Origin: Linnemannia hyalina
Lineage: Eukaryota; Mortierellomycota; Mortierellomycetes; Mortierellales; Mortierellaceae
Direction of reading: 5' to 3'
Assembly: GCA_019671135.1 (NCBI GenBank)
Contig: JAHRHY010000004.1
Span: forward strand, 2,170,001 to 2,234,000
Length of the DNA: 64,000 bases
Part shown: piece by piece, positions 51,322 through 62,247 of the stretch
How positions within the stretch are numbered: the stretch's first letter is position 1
Layout: every line of letters begins with the position of its first letter
Notes under the pieces: model-generated
Told to the model about the DNA's origin: nothing
What the model saw: only the letters and a program-made list of their open reading frames with translations
The model's database searches: none
Program-made: the position numbers and the translations under genes

Positions 51322-51758
51322 CCCTAGATCTATCATGAATAAACCATTGTCGCTGTAATCAAGAACACGAGTGAGCTAGACTTTTTTTCATGAATACATT
51401 GAACGCCCAGCAGATGAATTTAAAAGTCCGCCTCTGCCCTCTTCTGATTGGCTGATATTTCCTTACTCTGAGAAAGAGACACCACATTCGCTTGGGCTCA
51501 GTCCCAGGTGAGGAGGCGAGGTCGACGCGGCAGGCATAAAAGGAGAGTGAGGATCGACCTCTTCTTCCTCCTCTTCTTTTTTCTCTTCTTTCAATTTTCT
51601 TTTTATCCACACTTCCCTGTCCCGTCTATCTGCCTACCTCCCTCTCTAGTCCCTTCTACACCTCGACCTCCTCCCTTCCTACTCATCCTCTCTTATTTTT
51701 TTTCTTCTTCTCTTTCCCCTACCTCTTACCTTCCTGACATCACACACATACGCACACA
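51322..51758. promoter_or_regulatory. DUG2 3' end and promoter of PNPOx-like copy A
   Basis: AATAAA at 51338-51343 follows the DUG2 stop. A C/T-rich leader (51550-51740) precedes the ATG at 51759. No other gene is seen. Confidence 0.45.
51338..51343 (+). terminator. Candidate poly(A) signal of DUG2
   Basis: AATAAA lies 17 nt after the DUG2 stop. Confidence 0.45.
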
Positions 51759-52742
51759 ATGGGAAAGTTCTTTGACGACATCAGCGAGAACCACGCCGAA
51801 TGGATCAAGAAGCAAAAGCTGGTCTTTGTGTCGACGGCACCCTTGGACCCTAACGGCAAAGTCAACCTCTCGCCCAAGGGGTACGACTGCTTCCGTGTCA
51901 TCGGTCCCAACCAAGTCTGCTACCTCGAGATGACAGGTATGTACTATTCCTACTACTACTCCGTTTAGTAGTTGCGATGGATTCTATTTCCATGTTTGAT
52001 TTCTTTAAAGGCATGGGCGAGCTTTGTCTCCACTACTTATTTTCCCCATTGGCAAAAACGCGGTTCCCTAACAAGAATTTTTTTTTCCCTTCCTTTCTCC
52101 TGCCATTTTTCCATTTTTACATCTTTGCTTCCAACGAGCTCAGGCTCAGGCATCGAAACACAGAGCCATCTGCAAGAAAACGGCCGCGTAACAATCATGT
52201 TCTGCGCCTTCGAAGGGGGTCCTAAAATACTCCGCCTCTTCGGCCACGGTACCGTCCTCCGCATCGGTACCCCTGAATATAACCGCCTCTTCGCCACTCA
52301 ATACACCCCCGAGAACTGTGACATCTACTCTGCAAAGGGGATCCGATCCATTATCCTCATCGACGTGTACAAGGTCGGCATCTCTTGTGGATGGGGGGTT
52401 CCGTTTTTTGACTATAAGGGCCCCAGGGAGACGTTGACACGGATGTCGGCAAAGACGACGGATGAGCAGTTTGCGGGGTTCTGGGTCAAGGGGAATACCA
52501 CTAGTTTGGATGGGCTGCCTGGGATGCGGCATGAGAGAATGGGAGAGAAGTGGGCGGTGTTGAGTGGTGAGGATCGGAGGACGTTGGAGCGGTTCAAGAA
52601 GCTTGGTGGTGGTAGCGGTGGTGTGAGGTGGTGGGACGTGAAGTACCTGGCCGAGAATATGGCTATAATGGCGGTTGGTGCTGGGGTTGGGACGGTTGTC
52701 GGAGCCGCTGCTGCGGTTCTCTTCATGAACAAGCGCGCTTAG
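51759..52742 (+). CDS. PNPOx-like flavin-fold protein with tail anchor, copy A
   Basis: This protein (258 aa) has the split-barrel fold of pyridoxamine-phosphate-oxidase-like proteins, similar in layout to the uncharacterised yeast YLR456W/YPR172W pair. Substrate is unknown, and FMN or heme-type binding is only inferred from the fold. Exons: 51759-51936 and 52144-52742, phase-1 intron of 207 nt. The start MGKFFDDISENHAEWIKKQK and the segment VNLSPKGYDCFRVIGPNQVC are family hallmarks. The core continues ENGRVTIMFCAFEGGPKILR and ISCGWGVPFFDYKGPR. The last about 25 residues (IMAVGAGVGTVVGAAAAVLF then MNKRA) form a hydrophobic helix with a basic end, a probable C-terminal tail anchor. It is the first of three tandem paralogues with the same intron position and an identical exon 1 length of 178 nt. 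Confidence 0.88.
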
Positions 52743-53236
52743 CAGAGTCTTTACTCCTCCTCCCCCTACCTGTAGATTCGTAGGCGTCCTACATAGTTTG
52801 TTCCCGATAGGGTATCCGAGAATATACGAAAATACTTGATAGTCGATTGGGGGCACCCGCCTGTATGTGTGTCCATATGAGGCGTGGTATCACAAAATAG
52901 AAAAATCGCGTCCAATCTTTCTGTATAACTGTTCACTCTATCCTTTTACTCATGTCTAATGATGACCTTGTTTTGGGTCAATTGAGCGTAAACAAATGGA
53001 TGACTACTACTCACGTGAGGGAAGGAGGATGGATATGATTCAATTGTGTCAGGAACGAATGTACAAGAGTAGAAGAGACGGCTCCCATCTTGCAATTGCG
53101 CCTTTTCTTTCTTTTCTTTTCTTTTCTTATCTTTTGTCCCCCCACAACGTCCTCTCCCCTCCCATCTCAACAACCCTTCACGCTCTCACCCCCCATACAA
53201 ACACAAAACAACACAAACAACAGCAACAAGCCGAGG
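52743..53236. promoter_or_regulatory. Spacer between PNPOx-like copies A and B
   Basis: The 494-bp spacer has a pyrimidine-rich segment (53095-53220) ahead of copy B. It presumably holds the copy A terminator and copy B promoter. No gene is seen. Confidence 0.4.
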
Positions 53237-54134
53237 ATGGGCGAATTCTACGACGACATCAGCGAGAACCACGCCGAATGGATCAAGAAACAAAAGGTCA
53301 TATTTGTAGGCACCGCACCCTTGGACCCCAAGGGAAAAGTCAACCTCTCCCCCAAGGGCTATGATTGCTTCCGTATCATCTCTCCTAATCAGGTCTGCTA
53401 CCTCGAACTCACAGGTACAGACCTTAGCACGGAGAAGAAAAGAGGAGATATCGACGAAAAAGTCTTTTGTTTTGTGCGTTTCTTATTGTTTTTGACTTGA
53501 ACAAAGGCAAAACTGATTAACGATTTACCCATTTTCACACGTGTGAACAAATAAAAAATTAGGCTCAGGAATCGAGACTCAAAGTCACGTAGAAGAAAAC
53601 AACCGGATCACCATCATGTTCTGCGCCTTCGAAGGCGCACCCAGGATCATGCGCCTCTTCGGCACAGGCACCGTCCACCGCGTCGGCTCCCCTGAATTCC
53701 ACACCCTCTTCAACAACCACTACACCAGCGACAATTGTGATATTCGCGACAGTACTGGGAAACGCTCCATCATCGTCGTGGACGTGTACAAGGTCGGATC
53801 GTCCTGTGGGTACGGAGTACCGTTTTATGATTACAAAGGGTCCCGTCCAACGTTGACGAATTATTGGGGCAAGAAGTCGGAAGATCAGGTGGTGGATTAT
53901 TGGGTGAAGAAGAATACGACTAGTTTGGATGGGTTGCCCGGGATGCGGCATTTGAAGATGGGTGAGAAGTGGGTGCCCACCTCGAAGGGTGGGAGGAAGG
54001 TGACGGTTGTAGGAGGGGAGGAAATGGAGTCGTGGTGGGAGTTGGGGTCTGTGTGGGCGAATGCAACGCTTGTTGCTGCTGGTGCTGGTCTTGGTGCCGC
54101 TGTTGCTTCTTATGTCTTCAAGAAGCGTCGATAA
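53237..54134 (+). CDS. PNPOx-like flavin-fold protein with tail anchor, copy B
   Basis: This is the second tandem paralogue (249 aa), with exons 53237-53414 and 53563-54134 and the same phase-1 intron position as copy A (148 nt here). It starts MGEFYDDISENHAEWIKKQK, nearly the same as copy A, and keeps the segments VNLSPKGYDCFRIISPNQVC, ENNRITIMFCAFEGAPRIMR and SSCGYGVPFYDYKGSRPTL. NTTSLDGLPGMRHLKMGEKW is shared with copy A. The C-terminus ATLVAAGAGLGAAVASYVF followed by KKRR is a predicted tail anchor. Close similarity of exons with different intron and linker sequence points to an older duplication under selection. Function is unknown beyond the fold. Confidence 0.88.
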
Positions 54135-54381
54135 ATAGCTTGCCACGTGAGGCTGACGACTAAAAGGCTAGAACGTTGATAGTTCCCCACCATTGCATCA
54201 CTAAAGGATATATTTTCCCACCCCTTTTTATTTTTACTCTGCTCTTCAACACTCTCCACGCTCTCTTTCTTTTCAATCAACACTCTTCTTCTCTCCTTCT
54301 CCACCTTCAACCGACAAGAACCACCACCGCCTCCACCACGTACCAAAATAAGTCAAACCAACAACCAAAAAACAGACAACC

Positions 54382-55022
54382 ATGGGAAAGTTTTATGACG
54401 AAATAAGCGCAGACCAGCAGGAGTGGATCCACAAGCAAAAGATGTTTATCGTCGCATCCGCACCCCTCTCCGGCACAGGAACCATCAATGCCTCACCCAA
54501 GGGATATGACTGCTTCCGCATCATCGACGCCAACAAAGCCTGCTACCTTGAGTTGGGAGGTATGAACCTTCTTTTTTTTTCTTTTTTATCTCTTTGGTTT
54601 ATCCCTCTTGCTCATAATATTCGTGTCAACGTTGACAATAGCAACCAGTCGTCCTAATTTATTATTTTCTTTTATTGAACAAAATAGGTTCGGAAGTAGA
54701 AACTCAAAGCCACGTAGAAGAAAACGGTCGACTCACAATCATGTTCATGGCCTTCGAAGGAGAACCCAAAATCCTCCGCCTCTTTGGCCGAGGCCACGTC
54801 TGCCGCGTCGACACCCCCGAATACAACCGCCTCTACGACGCCCACTACCGCGGCACATCCCCCGATTTCGATACCATCGAAGGCAAACGGGCAATCATTG
54901 TGATCAATGTCGAAAAAGTCGGGATCAGCAGTGGGCTCGGAGTACCCCATTACGAGTTCAAAGAGAACCGATCGACATTGTTGGATTATTGGGGAAAGAA
55001 TACGGAGAAGAAGGTGGAGTAA
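54382..55022 (+). CDS. PNPOx-like protein, copy C, truncated by a stop before the tail anchor
   Basis: This is the third tandem paralogue, with exons 54382-54559 and 54688-55022 and the same intron position and exon 1 length (178 nt). It begins MGKFYDEISADQQEWIHKQK and keeps the core (INASPKGYDCFRIIDANKAC, ENGRLTIMFMAFEGEPKILR). The frame stops at TAA (55020-55022) after 170 residues, where copy B has Tyr before a Trp. The frame stays homologous beyond the stop (WAKENTQSVDGLSGMKHE), meets a second TAA at 55077, then continues to a tail-anchor-like remnant. The product may be a soluble short form, or the gene may be a young pseudogene. Confidence 0.7.
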
Positions 55023-55239
55023 TGGGCCAAGGAGAATACGCAGTCGGTCGACGGGTTGTCGGGGATGAAGCATGAGTAAATGAATGAAGTTGGTGGGTAT
55101 GAGTTTCCTCCTCCTCCTATCATGGCCAACAAGCGGGGTGGATTGAGGGGTTGGGTCAGAGTCAGCTGTTTTGATGTTGCTGTTGTAGCCTTTGGTGCAG
55201 GTGTTGCTGCCTCCTCTTGTTTTACCCCCCGGAAATAGT
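55023..55239 (+). pseudogene. Decayed 3' part of PNPOx-like copy C, including a fossil tail anchor
   Basis: In the same frame as copy C the sequence continues after the first TAA with the conserved block WAKENTQSVDGLSGMKHE. A second TAA follows at 55077-55079. After that an uninterrupted frame runs to TAG at 55237-55239. Its end (FDVAVVAFGAGVAASSCF then TPRK) lines up with the copy B tail anchor (ATLVAAGAGLGAAVASYVF then KKRR). The frame is kept, so the differences are substitutions and in-frame changes and not frameshifts. Confidence 0.65.
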
Positions 55240-55398
55240 ATCTCTATTGTTCCCCCTATTGTTTAGTCCGTGCATATGAATGAAAGCTTTGAGTGTTTAT
55301 TTCTTACTTTGAAAAAAGGAAGGACACGGTGAAAGATAAAAGAAAAGGGGTATCTGTTCGTGGATACGTATGAAGAAATAACGAAGGCAGCGGACCCT

Positions 55399-56667
55399 TT
55401 AAAGGTCAGCGATCTTGACGACAGCCTTGCCAAAGTTCTTGCCCTGCAACATACCCAAAAAGGCCTCGGGCGAGGCATCAATGCCATCAGCAATGTCCTC
55501 CCTGTAAATAATCTCCTTGTTGATCAACCACGATCCAACATCCTTTCCAAACACCTCACTCTCTCCAGCAAAATCGCTAGCAATGAATCCCCGCATAGTA
55601 ATCCTCTTGGAGACAATATGGGACAAGTTACGGATACCATATGGCTCCTGGGTGTTATACTGGGAGATCATGCCGCAGGCAATGACACGGCCATGGTTCT
55701 TCATGACCTCCAGAGCAGCCTCGAGGGTCTCTCCTCCGACGTTCTCGTAGTAGATGTCGATTCCCTCGGGAGCGGCACGCTTGAGGTTCTCGAGGATGGT
55801 GCCGTTCTTCTTGTAGTTGAAGGCGGCGTCGAACTTCAACTCCTTGAGGAGGTAGTCGACCTTATCGTCGGAACCGGCAGAGCCGACAACGCGAAGACCG
55901 AGTTTCTTGGCCATCTGACCGACGAGTTGGCCGACTGCTCCTGAGGCGGCGGAGACAAAGATGGTTTCACCGGCTTTGGGCTGGCCGATGATCTTGAGCG
56001 ACGCATACGCCGTCAATCCCTATCAGAAAGAAACACGAGAAATGGAACGGAAATGTTAGTGTCGAAAATCGTAGGAGAGGCATTCTTTTTTTTTTCTTCG
56101 CTTTTTTTGCTTCAACAAACACTAAAAAGAGTTAGAGAACGTACGGGCATGCCAAGGGCGCCAAGGTGGGTAGAGAGGGGAATGGGGGACTCGCGAGCAC
56201 CGGGGAGGATACGAAGTCCAGAGGCACCAGGGATGACAGAGTACTCCTGCCAACCGATGAATCCGCTGACAATGGCTCCGACAGGGAAAGCCTCGTTCTT
56301 GGATTCAATGACCTCGGAGATTCCGTAGCCTGACATGGCCTCGCCGACCTGGAATCCGGGGACGTACGACTTTACATTTCTCATCCTTGCGCGCATGTCT
56401 AGGGGAGAGAAGAAAGGGATTGTAGGTTAGGACAAGTGCTCAATAGTTTTCTTGTGTTGTTTAAGCAGCGAGAGAGAAAAATGCAGTTGATACTGAAAAA
56501 GAAGAAAGTGACATACAGGGGTCGAGGGAGAAGTAAAGGTTGCGGAGGAGGACATCGTTGTCCCTGAGTTCAACGGTGAGCTCCTTGGATTGGATCTCCA
56601 TGTGCTCGCCGGGGACGGGGTACTCGGTAGGGTACTTCAAGAAGACAGCAGACTTGTTCTGAACCAT
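55399..56667 (-). CDS. NADP(H)-dependent oxidoreductase of the MDR superfamily (LTB4DH/PTGR/alkenal reductase type)
   Basis: This zinc-free medium-chain dehydrogenase/reductase (341 aa) probably reduces alpha,beta-unsaturated aldehydes or ketones with NADPH in the cytosol. Exons on -: 56667-56517, 56398-56145, 56019-55399. The N-terminal catalytic part includes NLYFSLDPYMRARM and VSGFIGWQEYSVI. The nucleotide-binding Rossmann part has FVSAASGAVGQLVGQMAKKL, where AASGAVG is the family glycine motif, and GSAGSDDKVDYL. GIDIYYENVGGETLEAAL and IACGMISQYNTQEPYGIRNL are typical of the PTGR/AOR branch. The first junction forms the conserved DPYM codon at phase 1. Exact substrate is unknown. Confidence 0.93.
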
Positions 56668-58067
56668 GGTGGATGAGTTGTTATTTGTTTGGTTGTTGCG
56701 GGTGCGGGGTGGTTGTGAGTTTGTGTTTGCTTTGAGAAAAGCAGAAGAGAAAGAACTTGATGTGTTTTTGTTTTGATGTTGATGAGGAAAAAAAAATTGA
56801 GGATGATCTCGTCGTTTTTATATCCATTGAGTGTTTCAAGCCATGGAAAATCAAAGAACGACAAGAACACGTACATTTGCGCCAATGTCTTGATGCAAGC
56901 TCTAAAGAAAAGAAGAACGAAAAGACTTTGATTTGAAAGCAATTGTGTTTTTTTTTATTAATCTCTCGAAGAAGCTGACGTTCTCGTTCTAAATGGATAT
57001 TCAAACATCCAGAGGTCAAGTCCGACCTCCCTCTCTCTCTATCTTTTTCTCTAATGTTTTTTTGTTGATCGGTCGGGCTGTTATGTTCATGCCTCAAAAA
57101 CGATCGAGAGTGCTTCCTAATCGAGAGAACAATTACCGTCCGACTCAAATTCATTTTGAGTTCAGACACTTCCCTCCAATCTCTGTTCCGGATGAGGGAT
57201 TTGCCAGGAGGCACCGGTAAAACGTCCTGCAACATCCGCCTCACTTTAGGATTATTAATTGCATCAGAGACCCGTCCCGTCTCACGTCTGCATCGACGCT
57301 TACCAAGACCCTGGGAACTAGGCTGGAGAATGTATATCCGAGAAAGAGGGGTTTGTTGATTTCATACCTTGTTTTTCTTGGCTCTTTGGTGCAACGGTGG
57401 GTTGGTCTTTCTAAGGTTTAGGGTGGCGAACGAATAGATTGTTCAGATATGTCGTGAGTGACGCGCTTTTTTTCTTTGTTTTTGTACCCTGTGAGGGTGG
57501 GTTTTTGTTTTTGACAGAAGGATGAGTGACGAGGAACAAAGATAACGATTCAGAGAGTCTGCTATAACATTTAATCATAACCAACGAGAAATTTGTGGAT
57601 CAAAGAGAAGATCAATCAACCAAAGAAATGTTTAGCGGTTGCTCGCGTATAACTCAACATCTCTCTCGTCGTCTGTCGTTCGATGACTGTTGATTAAATA
57701 TTCTTCCTTCTTCTTGGGCAAGTTACTGATCAACCATCACCAATGTTTGTTCGTCTCAGTGACTCAGTGACTGATCGCCAGCACTTACACTGTCTCGCAT
57801 CCAACGTCCAGATCCCATTTCGTCACTGGCAACCATAGCGCAAAAAACGTGATTCAGATAGAACAAATAAAGATCGACCGAAAAAAATAATTAGACTGAG
57901 CTTTGAGGCGGCTTTCAGGAACAACAGAACCTTTCCATTATCAAGGGAAAAAAACAAGCATAAAAACTGCCATTCACAGGCCGTCCCAGCACCATTAAAG
58001 CACCACAATTGCATCATTTTAATCATATAAGAAATGACGTGACAAATCTGCCAAGGTCCAGAATGAC
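56668..58067. other. Intergenic region upstream of the oxidoreductase, no gene seen
   Basis: The 1.4-kb AT-rich spacer holds promoter sequence of the oxidoreductase near 56668-56950. Beyond that only short open frames without recognisable motifs are present, up to the LINE 3' end at 58068. Confidence 0.45.
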
Positions 58068-58341
58068 TTTTTTTTTTCGTAACTCAATTTTATTGCCCTG
58101 GCAAACATCTACCAGTTGCAATCCGGTCCGGAACCTAGCTCTACACAACAATTATTGCTACTCTTCACAGCTTAAACGGAAGAAAATGAATCTAAATACG
58201 AATGAAGGGGATTCTTCCCATCTTCTCCATCATTGGCAACCTCCTCCTTCCTGACAAACTCTCCAACAACCGCTCATCAGCGGCGCGTGGGTCCTTAGTC
58301 GCTCCAGGGCACCTTCCTTCATCATTTGTAGCTAGGGTACC

Positions 58342-58347
58342 AGCGCC
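58342..58347. repeat. Target-site duplication of LINE copy B (left)
   Basis: AGCGCC lies directly before the poly-T tail of copy B. The same six bases lie at the other end, at 59452-59457, inside the matching position of the older copy A. Confidence 0.6.
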
Positions 58348-59451
58348 TTTTTTTTTTTTTTTTCGTACACAATTTTATTTCTCTAACAAACAGCATAGAG
58401 AAGTTATTTGGAAGTAAAAGGGGACTACATACCAAACTCTTCAGTGCACCATCCACCAGTCGCAGTCCGGTCCAGAACCTGGCTCTGCGCAACAATTGTC
58501 GCTGCTCTTCACAGCTTAAACGGAAGAAAATAAAACTAGATACGAATGAAGGGGATTCTTCCCATCCTCTCCATCATTAACAACCTCCTCCTTCCTAACA
58601 AACTCTCCAACAACCGCTCGTCAGCAGCGCGTGGGTCCTTGGTCGCTCCAGGGCACCTTCCTTCATCATGTGTGGCTAGCGAAGCGCCACACGGACAGAA
58701 ACCATCGTGCGTGATGTAACCGTATCCTTGACTCCAGTCACCTCGGGGGCCTGTGTATTTGGATGTCTTGTCCTTGGCAGAGATGCCCTGGCTTTGTTCC
58801 CACGCGATCGTCGCGGAGCACCGAGGTTTCCAGATCAGCTCCGAGGCTTGCGCCTCCAGGTAGCCAACAAACTTGTGAAGGACTGTCTTGGCGATAGACA
58901 TTGGGGTCCGGAAGACCGCGGACCATTCAGTCAACATGCTCAAGGGGGTGATGCCGCGGAGGAGATCCGACACATTCCACATCGGTTTCTCGTCTCGATC
59001 GGGAGCTGGACTACCGCTGTGCACGGCTCGAGCTCCACCGATGGAGGAAAATCCTCGCACATGATCCGCATCCGAAGGGGGCCACCAGTGTATGGGTACT
59101 GGCCTCGGTACCTGACGACCTCTGTCCACCGCGCGTTTGTATTCTCGCTTCCTGGATGCGTTGTAGCTGTTTGTCGCCTGCACACCCCACTCATTAATCT
59201 TGCCCATGGCCTCCTTCCAGATCTCAGTGGTGGTCTCAGCTGCCGAAGGGCATTTCCAGACATGATCGTTATCCTCCTTCTCGAGCTCGCATCGTCGGCA
59301 CACGCATGTTGGGTACAGGTTGGGCTTGCGAGCCTGCATGGAGTTCAGAGTGGGCAGCATTCCATGCAGCTTTTTGATATGATGTGTGCGTTGGTGAGAG
59401 TCCTTGCTGTTGCTGTAAAAGGTGAAGACTGCGTGCCTGTCGTGGACATAA
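58348..59451 (-). mobile_element. Younger 5'-truncated LINE copy (B) with reverse-transcriptase C-terminal region
   Basis: This non-LTR retrotransposon fragment ends in a poly(A) tail (+ strand T16 at 58348-58363). An open frame of about 305 codons (to the stop at 58536) encodes the region after the reverse transcriptase. It contains the zinc-knuckle CVCRRCELEKEDNDHVWKCP (C-x2-C-x8-H-x3-C), preceded by KKLHGMLPTLNSMQARKPNL, typical of LINE C-termini. A second Cys/His motif FCPCGASLATHDEGRCPG lies near the end. The reverse-transcriptase and endonuclease domains are absent, so it cannot move by itself. It is flanked by AGCGCC at 58342-58347 and 59452-59457. Confidence 0.85.
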
Positions 59452-59457
59452 AGCGCC
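59452..59457. repeat. Target-site duplication of LINE copy B (right)
   Basis: AGCGCC repeats the left flank (58342-58347), and the copy A sequence continues after it as CACACGGGCAG. Confidence 0.6.
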
Positions 59458-59571
59458 ACACGGGCAGAAACGGCCCAAAAAAAAAGGCCCCCCAGGGGTC
59501 CCAGGAGAGTCCAGGCTGGTCCCTGATGATTTCTGTAGTTTAAATATGTCTAAAAATTAGAAATTCCACTC

Positions 59572-59643
59572 GCCAATATAGTATAATGGTTAGTATATCT
59601 CGTTGTGGCCGAGACGATCCTGGTTCGATTCCAGGTGTTGGCA
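59572..59643 (+). tRNA. tRNA-His (anticodon GUG)
   Basis: The 72-nt cloverleaf has no intron. The acceptor stem GCCAATA pairs with TGTTGGC and is followed by discriminator A (59643). The anticodon arm is TCTCG-TTGTGGC-CGAGA, with anticodon GTG. The T arm is CCTGG-TTCGATT-CCAGG. The A box (TAGTATAATGGTTAGTA) and B box (GGTTCGATTCC) are in place. A T run (59680-59691) downstream can serve as the RNA polymerase III terminator, though a shorter one may act earlier. Confidence 0.97.
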
Positions 59644-62247
59644 GAGCTTCTAGCTTATCTTTTGGTCATCTCCGTTTGGACTTTTTTTTTTTGTTCATCA
59701 CAACGTGGTGGGGCCACGTACCTTCCTTAACCCGACAGGCGGCTTGGTTCTCTTTTGCATGCTTCAATTCAGCGCGGCAAGGAAACTTCAGTTGTTGTCA
59801 TCTTGTGGTCTTTTTTCGAGTCCGGACTTGTTTCTTGATGAAGATTTTGTTTCTCCTCGGGTGAAATGTAAGCAACCCCTGGAACGTTTCTACTTGTTGC
59901 GCATTGTTCACACCAAAAATTCCACAGTTGTGATGTTCGATCATTCCTAGCCCAAAGTAAGGGATGTATCATGCAAACACTGATTCACACAAGGCATCTT
60001 CTGGAACGCGGCGATGATCCTTCCTTTTATCGTTAGTCCCTGATCAATGATCAATAATAAATGATGGTTGCCTTCGACCTCTACAAGTCAATTAGCGTCA
60101 GATTTCAGGCACGGTTTTTCTTTCTATCAATAACGAATACTGCCAGTGATGGTGCTAATGAGGTGTTTTCGTTTTTAATAGATCCATGTTCATTGCACCT
60201 TCTTCAAGAATAAGAACCCCATGGATGGTATCTCAAACTCCTGCTCACCTCAAATGTATCATGGCCTCCTTTTCTGCCATGCATGCACAATTTTACACAA
60301 CACGATTCTATACCAGCACCAAAAAATAATGACAGAGAAAAACAATAAGGTTATAGAGTGCTTTGATGACAAAGGTCCAAGAGTGAAAGAGGCTGGTCAG
60401 AGCTCAATTAAATAGAATAAATGATGGACCGTGTAACGAAAAGCTGTTGTTTTTTGGCTGGATAGAAAAGAGAAAGAGAGGTGGCGAGACTTGTTGCTCA
60501 GCTCATCATTTGTGGGTGGCATCTCCTTTAAAACGTCGCACCGTACATGCAGCGCTTGGGCTGTTGAAAAAAATAAAACAATAAAATAATGAACCGAGTG
60601 GTTTTTGTCCCTTTAATGTTAGCTTCCTTTCCTTTGGGGTGAGGAGGAGGAGGGACGCGTTTGCGTGCAAATGTATGAATGTATGTGAGTGTTTGTGTTT
60701 GTTTTTGTTTGTCTCCTGTAAGGCAGGAGGCATGTTACCAAGGAGGTGTGTGTGTGTCTGTATGTGTTCAGGAGCACGTTTGCCTTTTATATTTTCGTGC
60801 TTTTCGAGTGGTAGTGATTGGAGTGTAAAGATAGTCGGCGGGTGCAACGCTTATTTATTAGGGGGGCGAGTTGGAGGAGGAGGGTGGGATAGCAAGGGCA
60901 AGATATTCAGGCAGGCGCAGACAGGCTAGCAAGCAAAGGCCAACGAATATTGTGAGGACTGTAATGATGGACGGGGTCCTCTTGCTATTGTTAGCCGTCC
61001 GAAGCTTTCAATTGTAATTTACGGACATAGACACTAAGGCAAGGGCAAAAACAGCACAGTAAAAAGCAGTACAGTACACTCATTGGTTGTATTATGTCCC
61101 TTCATTATTAGCATACTCGTGTACCTTTGTTGTACAGGTGGACATCAGACATGTCTTTCTTCAAACGGTACCTTGCTTGCCGCTTGTCGTCGTCCTCTTC
61201 CTCTTCCTCTTCCTCTTCTCTTTTCCTCCTGTTCTTGTTTCTTGTTCCCTTGCTCTTCCGTTTTCTCGTCTTAACGCCCTCTTTTTTCACGACCCATTCC
61301 TTTCTTTCTCCACCCTCTTCCTCTTTCCCCCTCCACTCCTCCTCCTCTTTCTCTTCCGTGACAACCTCGCCTGTCATCCCTCCCAATCTTTTCTTTCCCT
61401 TCCCGACTTTCTCCACTACTACCCCGCCACCTCTTAACGACCTCCTTTACCCTTGCCTTCCTCTCACTCGATCCACCACCTCTACCAACCACTACTTCCT
61501 TCCTCAACTCTCCTCATTCAAGTCTCTGCATTCAACCATTTGCATTCCAACATTTCAGCATTCCGCATTCCAAAAAAAGCACGCTGCTCAAACCTGCACG
61601 AATACACTTTGTACGGCACCTTGCATTTCCCTCCCTTTCTTCTACTTGTTTCCGACAGACCCCCTTCCTTATTTCCTTCATTTCATCCTTTCTTCTATCC
61701 TTTTTTTTTTTACGATTTTGCAAGGGACGTGTTTGATCTGTCTGTGCAATTGCTCATATTAATTTGCAGAGACGACTCCGTAGTTAAACAACGACAACAA
61801 ACAGCAGCAACCTTTCAGCAGCAGCGTGGTTTTTACTTGTTGGAAAGAAAGGAACAACACACATCTATCCCCTTTTTCGTCCATCTTATTCTGCTGTAGT
61901 GGAGAGCCATTCTAGGACATTGTTCTCTCTCCTTTTGTGCAGCTCTTTCAGTCCTGTTCTGTGTTTTATTGTAGTAGCACTCTCCTGGTTTTGCTCTCGA
62001 CACTCACACACTCTCTCTTATTGTCCCTCTTATTGTCCATCCCTTCCTTTTGTCTCTTTACCTTGTTAACGATCCGGCGAAAAGTCCATTTTTCGTTCCT
62101 CGTTTTTCATTCATAACCCTTGGGCCCCCGGAATTTTGTTCGCTTCTTTTTTTTTTCTCGAACCTTTTTCTCGCCGCCCCCTTCCCCTCCTTTCATTCTT
62201 TCTCCTCAGAACCATCTCGTTCAATTCAAGCCTCGCCTCTCTCCAAG
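59644..62247. other. Gene-poor region with C/T-rich leader of the SH3 gene
   Basis: Here 2.6 kb show no recognisable gene. The part at 61180-61760 and 62010-62220 is strongly C/T-rich on +, like the leaders of other genes in the window. Frames in it translate to Ser/Leu/Phe low-complexity strings. It probably holds the promoter and 5' UTR of the SH3 gene. Confidence 0.45.

Larger units (their letters stand above)
58068..59472 (-). mobile_element. Older 5'-truncated LINE copy (A), split by a nested copy
   Basis: On the - strand this copy ends in a poly(A) (+ strand T10 at 58068-58077) preceded by a 3' UTR shared with copy B. Its body (58078-58347) encodes the same C-terminal residues as copy B, with substitutions. 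It resumes at about 59458-59472, where + reads CACACGGGCAGAAAC, matching copy B at 58688-58702. The break coincides with the insertion of copy B. Its own 5' end is near 59472, so it is a fragment of only about 285 bp. Confidence 0.7.

Noticed and set aside
55360..55944. + strand frame of 194 codons opposite the oxidoreductase
   Set aside because: It is antisense to a well-supported MDR reductase exon with clear nucleotide-binding motifs.
58707..59543. + strand frame of 278 codons across the LINE
   Set aside because: It is antisense to the LINE frame, which carries the recognisable zinc-knuckle and LINE C-terminal motifs on -.
61127..61762. Long + strand open frame (211 codons) rich in Ser, Leu and Phe
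   Set aside because: It is a translation of a C/T-rich tract. Composition is low-complexity and no motif or splice structure supports a gene. It is more likely leader or promoter sequence of the SH3 gene.
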